From assembly GCF_910593845.1 (NCBI RefSeq), contig NZ_CAJVAS010000001.1:495501-559500 (forward strand): a stretch of DNA of 64,000 nucleotides, in the 5' to 3' direction. How positions within the stretch are numbered: the first letter of the stretch is position 1; each line of letters begins with the position of its first letter. This document shows positions 51,772-60,360 of the stretch, one piece after another. Position numbers and translations under genes: made by a program. The DNA comes from Paenibacillus solanacearum (GTDB taxonomy: Bacteria; Bacillota; Bacilli; Paenibacillales; NBRC-103111). The notes below the pieces were generated by a model that ran no database searches, was not told the origin of the DNA, and was given only the letters and a program-made list of their open reading frames with translations.

Positions 51772-52245
51772 GTCGGCGCTTTTTGCCATGCGGCGTGTCG
51801 CGAGTCGCGCATGTTCCAGTCAGGGGCAACCCTATCCATGTGTCCGTTCAGCAGCACCGATTATCCGGCAAGACGCTAGGCATCAGGCGCCAGTTGCCGC
51901 CGCGCCGTTATGGAACGGCGAAGCCGACGATGCTCGGCTTGCTGCGCGCAATGAACCGCTGATGATTATCGGCACAGCCGCTCCGGATTATCCGAATTCG
52001 CCCCAAGGCGGCGGCAATCGCGGCTTCGACCAACCGATTCGGCGCGGCGCCAGGGCATGCAGCCGCTTATGATTATGTACGTAACGAAGCAGGCGCTCTT
52101 ATGATGAAGGTACTTCGGCGGCATCGTCTGCCGGCCGTATGGCTGGCAGGATGGCTCGGAGCCGGATGGCGGGAGAAGCGAGACCGCCCGGGCGATGACA
52201 AGCGCCGCCGGAGCACAAATGACACAGAGGGGTGTACACCAACCG
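51772..52245. other. 474-bp intergenic region with no recognised gene
   Basis: Only short overlapping open frames without recognisable content are present, and no convincing terminator or promoter was found. It probably contains the promoter of the binding-protein gene. Confidence 0.5.
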
Positions 52246-53604
52246 ATGAACAAACAAGGAACAAGACGACTGCTGTCCGCGCTGCTGGTTAGCGCCGTAG
52301 CAGGAACGGCCGCTGCCGGCTGCAGCAGCGGAAAAGGAGAGCCGGCGCCCGGACAACAGGCCGCGGAGCCGAAGCCAAGCAATGAAGTCGTAGAGCTGAA
52401 CGTGGCGACCGGAGCCGGGGGATCGACCATCGCCGACATCGAGTCGCTGTTCAACGCCGAGGCGCTCAGAAAGAAGTTTCCCCACATCAAGCTGAACTAC
52501 ATTCCGAAAAACAACCCCGACGCGGTCAAGTCGATCGAATCGCTCATCACGTCCGGCACGCCGATCGATATTTACTTCGATACGATCTATGTGTACATGA
52601 ATACGCTGGAGCGGTTCAAGCTCGGATACGACATGTCGGCGGAGCTGAAGAAGTTCAATATCGATCCGAACAATTACGACCCGTCCACCCTCAACATCGC
52701 GAATTCGTCTTATTCCAACAAAGTGATCGGCTTGCCGGTTACCAATACGATCCCCGTGATGTATTACAATAAGGAAATTTTCGACCGGTTCGGGGTGGCG
52801 TATCCGAAGAACGGCATGACGTGGGACGAGACGTTCGACATCGCACGCAAGCTGACGCGCACCGAAGGCGGCAAGACGTATCTCGGCTTCGCCTTCTCGT
52901 TCTATCACCACTTCTTTCATATGAATTCGCTTTCGACGCCGTATGTCGACGCAAAGACGGGTCGGACCGCCTTTATGACGAATCCCGACTGGAAGAAGCT
53001 GATCGACGTCTCCATGGTCAAAATTTACGATAGCGCCGCCTACCAGACCTGGCTGACGGATAACAAGCGCATCCCGAAATTCGACGACTTTTTGCTCGGT
53101 TCGGTGGCGATGCAGTTCTCGCAAGTGTACGGAGGCGGCGATATGCTGACGAAGCTCGAGCCGATCAAGTACGGGGTCGTATCGACGCCCATTTTCGCCG
53201 GGACGAAAACGGGAACGCAGCCGTATCCGACGTATGTCGGCATTGCCAGCTCGAGCAAGCATAAGGCCGAAGCGATGGAAATCATTAAATATTTGGTCAG
53301 CGAGGAACATCAGGCGTATCTGGCGCGCGACAAAGGAGCTATCCCGACGATCAAGAACGATGCCGTGCGCAAGCAGCTGTACGAAGGCACGCCGCTGAAG
53401 GGGAAAGGGTTCTACGAGGCGATATATCACAATCCGCTCGCTCCGCTTGCCGACAAGACGATATACGACGAATCCGTACGCGCCATCCTTTCCGAAAGCG
53501 CCGGTATCCTCAAGCTCGGTACGGGCAAAACCGATATCAACACGTTTCTGCGCGAGGTCGAGGAACGGTCGAACAAGAAGATCGAGCAAGAGATGCCTAA
53601 ATAG
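52246..53604 (+). CDS. Sugar-binding lipoprotein (family 1), orphan
   Basis: A 452-residue extracellular binding protein starting at ATG 52246 after a weak AGAGGGG. The lipobox is AAGC (lipidated Cys at 26). VVELNVATGAGGS, FGVAYPKNGMTWDETFD and the alternating domain pattern fit sugar-binding family 1. No permease is adjacent. The beta-helix gene starts 14 bases after its stop, so capture of the degradation product may be co-expressed with the secreted enzyme. Confidence 0.85.
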   Translation: MNKQGTRRLLSALLVSAVAGTAAAGCSSGKGEPAPGQQAAEPKPSNEVVELNVATGAGGSTIADIESLFNAEALRKKFPHIKLNYIPKNNPDAVKSIESLITSGTPIDIYFDTIYVYMNTLERFKLGYDMSAELKKFNIDPNNYDPSTLNIANSSYSNKVIGLPVTNTIPVMYYNKEIFDRFGVAYPKNGMTWDETFDIARKLTRTEGGKTYLGFAFSFYHHFFHMNSLSTPYVDAKTGRTAFMTNPDWKKLIDVSMVKIYDSAAYQTWLTDNKRIPKFDDFLLGSVAMQFSQVYGGGDMLTKLEPIKYGVVSTPIFAGTKTGTQPYPTYVGIASSSKHKAEAMEIIKYLVSEEHQAYLARDKGAIPTIKNDAVRKQLYEGTPLKGKGFYEAIYHNPLAPLADKTIYDESVRAILSESAGILKLGTGKTDINTFLREVEERSNKKIEQEMPK

Positions 53605-53617
53605 GGGGGCGAATCCG

Positions 53618-55636
53618 ATGGCAACCAAACGTCTGTTCAAACATGTGCTGATGCCGGCCGTCATTCTGTGCGCCGGCGTGATCGGCAGTCTGCTGCTCAC
53701 GCAGCAGGAAGTGCGTGCGGCCGACACGCTCGTCCGTTACACGGATGTTCCGGGCACGACGGCTAGCGCGCAATTCACCGTTACGGCCGCGACGTATGAC
53801 GGCTCGAGCAGTCAGACGATTACGGCCGAGAAGGTGGCATCGACACAGTCTGCGTATGCCGACGTCAGCTATGCGCGGTTCGCTTTCGCCGGCACCGTCA
53901 CCGTCACGATCCGGGCCAGCAGCGGCTCGATCGCCGACTACAGCATAAGCCCGATCCACGAGGGCATTCAGCCGGTCATCGATACGGCGAACAATGCGAT
54001 GACGATTACGCTGACGAATCCCGGCAATACGATGGAGCGGCCGATCCGGCTCATTGTGCATAAGAACTACAGCTTGACCGACGAGAAGCTGTTCGTGCTC
54101 GCCGATCCGCTCGAGGTCAGCCCGCCGCAGCTCGGACAAAGCGGCGTGTATGACGTCACGAGCTACGGGGCGGACAAGACGGGGGCGACGAATACCCGGC
54201 TCGCCATTCAGACGGCGATTCAGGCGGTCAGCGACGCGGGCGGCGGCATCCTGTATTTTCCGAACGGCAAATACAAGACCGGCGGACTGCTGATGAAGAG
54301 CAACGTGAAGCTGTACCTGGAAAGCGGCGCGCTGATTCAGGGAACCGGCGCCGATGCCGACTTCACCCGCGTGCCCGGCACGAACAGCGCTTACGCGCTC
54401 ATCGGGTTCCCGGATGTTTCGAACGCGGGCATCCTGGGGCGCGGCGTCATCGACGGGGCAGGAGCGAGCATGACCCGCTCGCTGCGGCTTGTGTACACGT
54501 TCGGCAGCGACCATATCGACATCCGCGACGTTTATTTTCGCAACTCGGGCAAATGGACCGTTCACTTCGCCGGATCCGAAGATATCGTCGGCCGCAATTA
54601 CAAGATCATTAACGATCCGCTGCCCAGCACGGACGGCACGGACCCGGACAACTCGGTACGGGTGAGCATCGACGGAATATTCGAATATACGCATGACGAT
54701 GCGATCGCGATCAAGGCGTCCCGCTATTACGGAGCCACTGGAGCGACGGCTGACGTTACGGTCAGCAACAGCGTGTTCTGGACGATGAAGTCGGGCATCA
54801 AGATCGGCAGCGAAATATTGGACAACGTGTCCGGCGTCAAATTTACGAATAACGACATTGTCTTCTCGGACCGCGTCATGGCAATCTACGCCAACGGAAC
54901 GGCAACGATCAGCGATATCGAGTTCAAGGACAACCGGTCGGAGAAAGTGTCCGACGAATACAAGAAGATGCTCGTGCATTTCTCCACGGCCTACGACAGC
55001 AACGAATACGGCTTCGGCCATATCGACGGCGTGCGCGTCACGAATCATACGGCGTATTTCCCTTCACCGGCTTTGTCCGAGATCAAAGGGTATGACGGCT
55101 CGCATCAGATCGAGAACGTCGCCTTCACCGATTTCGTCGTAAGCGGTACGAAGGTGACGGAGACGAATAAAGGAAGCGTGTTCAAGGTGCCGTTCAATAG
55201 CTACACACCGAACGTGACGTTCGCCTCAACAACGCCGGTGCCGGTAACCGTCCGGGTCGAAGCGGAAGCGATGACGCTGTCCCAATACTCGGTCGAGACG
55301 CAGTCGAGCGCTTCAGGCGGCAAGATCATCAAAGCGTCCGGCACCGGCACGGCATCGTACCTATCAGCGGCCGCCGCAGGAACATACAGCCTCGTCATCG
55401 CGTACTACGACGAGAACGACGGCAATTCGCCGTTCTCGGTATCGCTGAACGGAACGGTCATCGATTCGTGGATCGCGGATCAGGACCGGGGCTCCGCTTC
55501 GCCGAACGCAACGACCCGCGTCACGCGCACGATCTCCGGCGTCGCGCTGCAGCCGGGAGACGTGATCGTATTGCAGAGTACGGCTAGCGGCGGGGACGGC
55601 GGGCGCATCGATTGCTTGGACCTGATCCCCCAATAA
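53618..55636 (+). CDS. Secreted right-handed beta-helix polysaccharide-degrading enzyme with CBM-like tail
   Basis: A 672-residue secreted protein. The ATG at 53618 has GGGGGG eight bases upstream, and a signal peptide ends at VRAAD (about 1-30). Residues about 30-165 form a beta-sandwich. From about 168 a right-handed beta-helix begins (YDVTSYGADKTGATNT, LYFPNGKYKTGGLL), with a GH28-like catalytic region HDDAIAIKASR and NSGKWTVHF; the usual GHG motif is not seen. The last 130 residues (VRVEAEAMTLSQYSVET) look like a CBM35/CBM6 carbohydrate-binding module. Candidates are GH28-like polygalacturonase, GH49-like or a pectin/algal glycan hydrolase; the substrate cannot be fixed. Confidence 0.72.
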   Translation: MATKRLFKHVLMPAVILCAGVIGSLLLTQQEVRAADTLVRYTDVPGTTASAQFTVTAATYDGSSSQTITAEKVASTQSAYADVSYARFAFAGTVTVTIRASSGSIADYSISPIHEGIQPVIDTANNAMTITLTNPGNTMERPIRLIVHKNYSLTDEKLFVLADPLEVSPPQLGQSGVYDVTSYGADKTGATNTRLAIQTAIQAVSDAGGGILYFPNGKYKTGGLLMKSNVKLYLESGALIQGTGADADFTRVPGTNSAYALIGFPDVSNAGILGRGVIDGAGASMTRSLRLVYTFGSDHIDIRDVYFRNSGKWTVHFAGSEDIVGRNYKIINDPLPSTDGTDPDNSVRVSIDGIFEYTHDDAIAIKASRYYGATGATADVTVSNSVFWTMKSGIKIGSEILDNVSGVKFTNNDIVFSDRVMAIYANGTATISDIEFKDNRSEKVSDEYKKMLVHFSTAYDSNEYGFGHIDGVRVTNHTAYFPSPALSEIKGYDGSHQIENVAFTDFVVSGTKVTETNKGSVFKVPFNSYTPNVTFASTTPVPVTVRVEAEAMTLSQYSVETQSSASGGKIIKASGTGTASYLSAAAAGTYSLVIAYYDENDGNSPFSVSLNGTVIDSWIADQDRGSASPNATTRVTRTISGVALQPGDVIVLQSTASGGDGGRIDCLDLIPQ

Positions 55637-55665
55637 TTCGCCGAACGCAGGAAGGAGTCGTTTCG

Positions 55666-57090
55666 ATGGAATCGGATAAAATGACAAGAAGAGCTTTCGC
55701 GCGGACTGCGGCGGTCGCCATGCTCGCGGCCGCCGTGCCGATCGCAAGGGTCGCTCCCGAGGCGATGGCGGGGGGCGCAGCAGGCAGCGTGACGGAGAGC
55801 GTGTATTCCAATCCGAATGAGGATCCGGCGTGCGGCGGTTCCGCGATTCCGGTGCCGGACGGATTTCGCTGGAACCCGGCGCCGTTGGCGCTGTACAGGA
55901 AGCCCAACGGGACGATCGCAACGGATTGGGATGTGTCCGCCTTCGTTTATACCGGAGCGGGGAAAGCCTATTATGTGAGCCTGTCCGCAGGTAGCGACGC
56001 GAACGACGGTTTGACGCTCGGCACCGCTTTTCAATCCGTCAGCAAAGCGCTGCTCATGCCCGACGTCGACATCGTATATATCGATGAAGGCGTATATCCG
56101 CGCAAGCATGCGTTCAATTCGACCACGATCCCGCGCAGCGTCAGTCTCATCGCGCTGCCCGGCAAAACCGTCGTGCTCGGCACGCACGACCTCTTGGCGT
56201 GGACGGCCGAGAGCGGACTGACGGCGACCTATAGGGCGGCGCGCTCCTCGGTCGGACGCGTGTTCGATGCCGCCTTCACGGACCGGTTCGGCGATTATAC
56301 CGAGCTGACCGTCCGCGGCTCAGCTGCCGAGGTTGGAGCGAATCCCGGCTCGGTCTATTCGGACGGAACGTACGTCTGGGTACGGACAGCCGATTCGCGA
56401 CCGCCCGACGCTCGGCTGCGCGTCTTCCTTGCCGTCAAAAACGCGAATATCGAGGGCGGCAAGACGATCTACGCGGAAGGCATCCGCTTCGAAGGAGGCA
56501 CCAATCCGTTTCGTGCGGCGAATTCGGCCGCCGAGCCGGACCATACGAGGGTGTACGTCAAAAACTGCAAATTCAAGTATGCCTCGGCGACGAACGGGTT
56601 TCACATCCTTGGGACGAAGGAATGCTTCTCGCAAAACTGCGAAGCGGCGCGCAACCGGAGCGACGGCTTCAATTATCATCACTACAACGGCAAAGTGCCG
56701 GCGGCCGTCGAGGTCGGCAACATCGGGCGGCATAACGGCATTCCCGGCGAGACGAACCAGAACGGCTCGACCTCGCATGACGGAGCGACCGTCATCCGCG
56801 TGAACGGGATGTATTTCGACAACATCGGACCGAATGTGGCCGATGTGGATGCCGGCACGCACAGCTGGAATGTCGGCTGCGTCAGCTACGACTCGCGCGT
56901 CGGCGTGAGCACGACGCAGAACGTCAACTGGCAAAACTACGGGAGCGGCAACAGCATGTGGCTGGACGACTGCATCTCGATCGGATCGCTCTACGATCTG
57001 TATACCTCATCGTCCGCAGCCATATACACGCGGAACGTGCGCTCGAACGGTTTTTGGAAGACGAATGGGGCGACGATTTCCGCCTATTGA
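55666..57090 (+). CDS. Secreted beta-helix protein with Tat signal (polysaccharide lyase-like)
   Basis: A 474-residue protein starting at ATG 55666 after AAGGAG. Residues 1-35 form a twin-arginine signal (TRRAFARTAA, then a hydrophobic stretch to MAGGA). The mature part is a right-handed beta-helix opening with YYVSLSAGSDANDGLTLGTA, typical of PL9-like and related families, and SATNGFHILGTKECFSQNC and GDGFNYHHYNG-like NRSDGFNYHHYNG stretches. It would be exported folded. It follows the other beta-helix gene by 29 bases and is likely co-transcribed. Enzymatic activity is not certain. Confidence 0.65.
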   Translation: MESDKMTRRAFARTAAVAMLAAAVPIARVAPEAMAGGAAGSVTESVYSNPNEDPACGGSAIPVPDGFRWNPAPLALYRKPNGTIATDWDVSAFVYTGAGKAYYVSLSAGSDANDGLTLGTAFQSVSKALLMPDVDIVYIDEGVYPRKHAFNSTTIPRSVSLIALPGKTVVLGTHDLLAWTAESGLTATYRAARSSVGRVFDAAFTDRFGDYTELTVRGSAAEVGANPGSVYSDGTYVWVRTADSRPPDARLRVFLAVKNANIEGGKTIYAEGIRFEGGTNPFRAANSAAEPDHTRVYVKNCKFKYASATNGFHILGTKECFSQNCEAARNRSDGFNYHHYNGKVPAAVEVGNIGRHNGIPGETNQNGSTSHDGATVIRVNGMYFDNIGPNVADVDAGTHSWNVGCVSYDSRVGVSTTQNVNWQNYGSGNSMWLDDCISIGSLYDLYTSSSAAIYTRNVRSNGFWKTNGATISAY

Positions 57091-57208
57091 GAGAATTGAC
57101 GCCAAGCGGGGTTGCGGTACATTTGGGCGGAGCTGCAGGAACTAAGCCGCTTCTATATATAGGGCGAAGGTGGAGGGGCGGGGGGCTGTTTAACTACAGC
57201 AGCCCGAA

Positions 57209-57583
57209 TTACTCGGTAAGCTTAAGCCGAATTTGCTGCTCGTAATCACGGAACGCCTCCGATGTCGTCCAACCACGCCCCGACATCAGTGTCTGGTAGC
57301 GAAGCCGTTTGGACGTCAGCTCGTTCTCCAGTTTTTGACGCTCGGCATCGTCGCGGCAGACCGCGAGCAGATCGCCGAGCGTCACCATTTCTTTGCGAAG
57401 CTGCATTTCCTCGGGAATCATCCCGGCGTTCTTGAGCATCCGGAAGCCGACCCGAAGGTCCTCCGGGACGTTCTCCAACGCGTCGGGGGGAAGCGGTTTG
57501 CCGGCACCGGGCAAATGATCCAGCTCCCCGCGGCGGCTCGCCTCCGCTATTTTCTCCTCGGCAATCGTGCGCATAACATCCAT
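57209..57583 (-). CDS. DUF1992 (DnaJ-C28 homologue) family protein
   Basis: A 124-residue cytoplasmic protein with the DUF1992 pattern EKIAEASRRGELDHLPGAGKPL and LRVGFRMLKNAGMIPEEM. Eukaryotic members are DnaJ-C28 relatives; the bacterial function is unknown. It is unrelated to its neighbours and convergent with the beta-helix gene. Confidence 0.88.
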   Translation of the reverse strand: MDVMRTIAEEKIAEASRRGELDHLPGAGKPLPPDALENVPEDLRVGFRMLKNAGMIPEEMQLRKEMVTLGDLLAVCRDDAERQKLENELTSKRLRYQTLMSGRGWTTSEAFRDYEQQIRLKLTE

Positions 57584-58017
57584 CGGATCATCGACTCCTC
57601 GTCATTCATTCTATCATTTCTCGACTTTCATTCTATCATACTTCATCCATCGCTACGCCTTCCGAGGTCTATGTTGATCGCCACTTGACTAAAACGTTGT
57701 GGCTATACCCGCGTGGGGTTCGACCGACCGCCGCGCAGCGCCGCAACGCGCGCTTGGGCTTCGCCCACGTTGGCAGACTTCCCCGATGTCATCAGCGTGC
57801 GAAGCCGGTGTGACCTGCAACTGCCCGTTGAAGTCTGCGGCACCGTTCTGCAGATTCGCTCGCTTCGCGACATCGCCATTCGTTCGATAAATTCTCGTCA
57901 AACGCAGGGGGTGCGGTCCGCTTGGATGCGCTTCCTTTCCCATGCAAAAAAGATTGTCGGCGCCGGCATGATGTGCTATGGTGAAAGAAAAACCGACCAT
58001 TGGAGGAGGATTTATCC
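57584..58017. other. 434-bp region with a GC-rich block, possible repeat or small-gene remnant
   Basis: The stretch 57689-57943 can be read on the minus strand as 84 codons (HPLRLTRIYRTNGDVAKRAN, then VTPASHADDIGEVCQRG) without any ribosome site. It is GC-richer than its surroundings and contains several short inverted repeats (for example around GCTTCGCG). It might be a dispersed repeat or a decayed gene. The GDSL gene's ribosome site is at 58002-58011. Confidence 0.4.
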
Positions 58018-59001
58018 ATGTCCGGCCATTTGTCATTGCTTCCATCGCTTTTTACCGGCTGCCTGGGAGCAGCCGAGACGGAAGAGGGGGTAACGCCGCT
58101 TCGTTTCACGGAACGGCAGCTGAACGTGTACGCCGCAAGCGAAGCGCTGAGTCTCCGGAGCCGTTGTCTTGCGGGCTGCAAACTGGAGCTGCGAACGGAT
58201 AGCGCCTATATTCGCTTTGATTACACCTTGAAGGGCAGAGCCCGCAAATCCGTCTATTTCGACATTTGGGTCGACGGCCGATGGGTGGCCGATATCGGAG
58301 AGGACAACCCGGCAAGCCCGGACGGGGCGTTCCTATATGAGATCGGCGGCAAGGAAGGCGAGGTCAAGCAGGTGTGCATCGACCTGCCGCATAACGCAGA
58401 ACTCGTCTTCCGCTCATTCGAGCTGGCCCCGGGCGCCGTGTGCGAGCCAGTCGGAGGAGCAGATGGTGGGCTGCTCTGCCTCGGCGACTCGATTACGCAA
58501 GGCATGGACGCCAAGCATCCGTCCAGCACGTACGCGGCCATGCTGGCGCGTTCGCTCGATCTGCCGCTGCTCAATCAAGGCGTCGGAGGATACGTCTTCA
58601 ACGCGGATAGCTTGGACGAGAATGTATCCTTCATGCCGCAAATCGTCACCATCGCGTACGGGACCAACGATTGGGGCCGCTACGCGACAATGGCCGAGTT
58701 CCGCGACAAATGCGCGGCATACCTCGACGCCGTCAGCCGTCTGTACGCCGATGCGCAGATCTACGTCTTGACTCCGATCTGGCGCAGCATCCGGAATGAC
58801 CGGAAGCCGCTCGGCACGTTCGACGAGCTCGCGCAGACGATCAAGGAGATCGCCGCGGAGTACCCCGGCTTCCATGTCATCGACGGGGAAAGCCTTGTAC
58901 CGCATGGCGGCAGACTGTTTGCCGATGGCACGCATCCGACCGATGAAGGCTTCGCCCACATGGCGCTTCAGTTGTACAAGCAGATCCGGAATACGTTGTA
59001 G
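58018..59001 (+). CDS. SGNH/GDSL hydrolase, probable carbohydrate esterase
   Basis: A 327-residue protein starting at ATG 58018 after GGAGGAGGAT. A beta-sandwich N-terminal half (about 1-145) precedes an SGNH hydrolase domain. The nucleophile Ser158 is in LGDSITQG, the oxyanion Gly in QGVGGYVF, the Asn in YGTNDWG, and the Asp-His pair in DGTHPTDEGF. It resembles carbohydrate esterases that remove acetyl groups from polysaccharides. No signal peptide is obvious, so it probably works inside the cell. It complements the glycan-degrading genes upstream. Confidence 0.85.
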   Translation: MSGHLSLLPSLFTGCLGAAETEEGVTPLRFTERQLNVYAASEALSLRSRCLAGCKLELRTDSAYIRFDYTLKGRARKSVYFDIWVDGRWVADIGEDNPASPDGAFLYEIGGKEGEVKQVCIDLPHNAELVFRSFELAPGAVCEPVGGADGGLLCLGDSITQGMDAKHPSSTYAAMLARSLDLPLLNQGVGGYVFNADSLDENVSFMPQIVTIAYGTNDWGRYATMAEFRDKCAAYLDAVSRLYADAQIYVLTPIWRSIRNDRKPLGTFDELAQTIKEIAAEYPGFHVIDGESLVPHGGRLFADGTHPTDEGFAHMALQLYKQIRNTL

Positions 59002-59083
59002 CCGGTCCGAGGAATCCGGGGCGGATAGTGCATTCGCCGCAATCTTCACCGCGGATCCCCGATCAGTGCATCATAACGACAAT

Positions 59084-59112
59084 AGCCGGGGGCGCTGCTC
59101 CCGGCTTGTCTG
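59084..59112 (+). terminator. Possible terminator after the SGNH hydrolase gene
   Basis: AGCCGGG (59084-59090) pairs with CCCGGCT (59100-59106), but the following T-tract is weak. Confidence 0.4.
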
Positions 59113-59181
59113 ACGCGCCGCTGCGGACGGAAGCAAGAATCCCGGCTCATCGCTCACTTGGCGATAACCAGCTTGCGCTGC

Positions 59182-60360
59182 CTAATCTTTATACGGACGG
59201 GTCCACTGCGGCGATTTATATTTTTGCGCGTTATTAATGAGCAGGCGAACGTCGATCTTCTCCAGCGAATCGCGTGCGAGCGGCAGCCGTCCATTCTTGC
59301 TAATGCGTTTCCATCGATAAGGGTGATATTTGTAGTAGGTTTGTCCGAGGTGCAGCAGGTCGGCCCCCATATCGAGCCCTTTATTATAGTAATCCGTAAT
59401 TTCCTTCCGTATCGTCTCTTCGGCCAGCTTCTGAATTTCCTCCAGCGGCTTCTCGGCCGCAAGCTCCATGATGGTCGCTTTGGCACTGAGTATCGCGACA
59501 AAACGGGGCGGGCCGTTCTCTTGCTCCCGTATCTCAAAGCGATGCGAGGCGTCCTTGATCTCCAGCGTCGCAACCGCTTGGCCGTCAGCGCGAAGCGTCA
59601 AGGGCGAAGCCTCGTAGGCCATTTGCATCCAGCGGCCCATCATGACATCGCTCATGGTCATCCACCCCAGATACCGCGTACCGTTGAATACAAACCCCCC
59701 GGATTTTTTGATCATGGGCTGGGGCCGGTTCGATTCTCTCCATACTTTATCCGTAAGCTCTACCGATGGAATAATGACCGTCGAGGATACTTCCTGCATG
59801 CCCGCGACGATTTCGTTAACGTAGTAGGGCTTTAAATTCGACAGCTGCGCATAGTTTGCTTCGGGATTGGCCAGAATGCTGTCGAGCGTGCTCCGGTCAA
59901 AAAATGATTTGGCGCTGAAGAGGTCGTACAAATCTCCTTTTGTCCCATAAAACCATTTCGTATAGCGCGTCTCTTTATTGCGGTTCGTGAAATCGAATAC
60001 TTTCTTCAGCATCTGCTTCTCGAACACATTTTCCGTCAATACAAGATAGTTCACATGCCCGAGAAACATCGTGCCTTGCCCCGCTGCGATTACATCGTTG
60101 ATCGCCCCGAGAATCGTCGAGCCCCGCCCGACGCCGACCCAAGGCCTGACCGACAAGTTTTGCTGCTCTTGCTTGGCAATGGAGGAGAAGTTGAGCATCT
60201 GCGTGTATACGACGAATTTACTATCCTCGTAATCGACGCCGAGCCCGACAATATAGTTTAACCGCTGTACCTCCTTGGCGTCCCAACAGCCTGAAAGCAG
60301 CAGGAGTGCCGCCCCGGCGAGCAATCCCCTTCGAATCCGCGACATCACGTTTTTGGTCAT
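59182..60360 (-). CDS. gerKC: Spore germination lipoprotein (GerC family)
   Basis: A 392-residue germinant-receptor C subunit with a lipobox LSGC (residues 22-25), characteristic of the GerAC/GerKC family. KEVQRLNYIVGLGVDYED is typical of its start. The ATG overlaps the gerA-type gene's stop by four bases (ATGA), so it is translationally coupled. It would be anchored to the outer face of the spore inner membrane and form part of the receptor that triggers germination. The gene symbol is only the closest family name; the germinant is unknown. Confidence 0.85.
   Translation of the reverse strand: MTKNVMSRIRRGLLAGAALLLLSGCWDAKEVQRLNYIVGLGVDYEDSKFVVYTQMLNFSSIAKQEQQNLSVRPWVGVGRGSTILGAINDVIAAGQGTMFLGHVNYLVLTENVFEKQMLKKVFDFTNRNKETRYTKWFYGTKGDLYDLFSAKSFFDRSTLDSILANPEANYAQLSNLKPYYVNEIVAGMQEVSSTVIIPSVELTDKVWRESNRPQPMIKKSGGFVFNGTRYLGWMTMSDVMMGRWMQMAYEASPLTLRADGQAVATLEIKDASHRFEIREQENGPPRFVAILSAKATIMELAAEKPLEEIQKLAEETIRKEITDYYNKGLDMGADLLHLGQTYYKYHPYRWKRISKNGRLPLARDSLEKIDVRLLINNAQKYKSPQWTRPYKD

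Noticed and set aside
52099..53727. 542-codon minus-strand open frame opposite the binding-protein gene
   Set aside because: The plus strand encodes a clear solute-binding lipoprotein; the minus frame has shadow composition without motifs.
53597..55048. 483-codon minus-strand open frame opposite the beta-helix gene
   Set aside because: It is the GC-rich antisense frame of a gene with signal peptide, beta-helix and binding module; no independent features.
57689..58045. Protein-coding gene on the minus strand in the GC-rich block
   Set aside because: No ribosome site and no recognised domain; kept only as a finding about the block itself.
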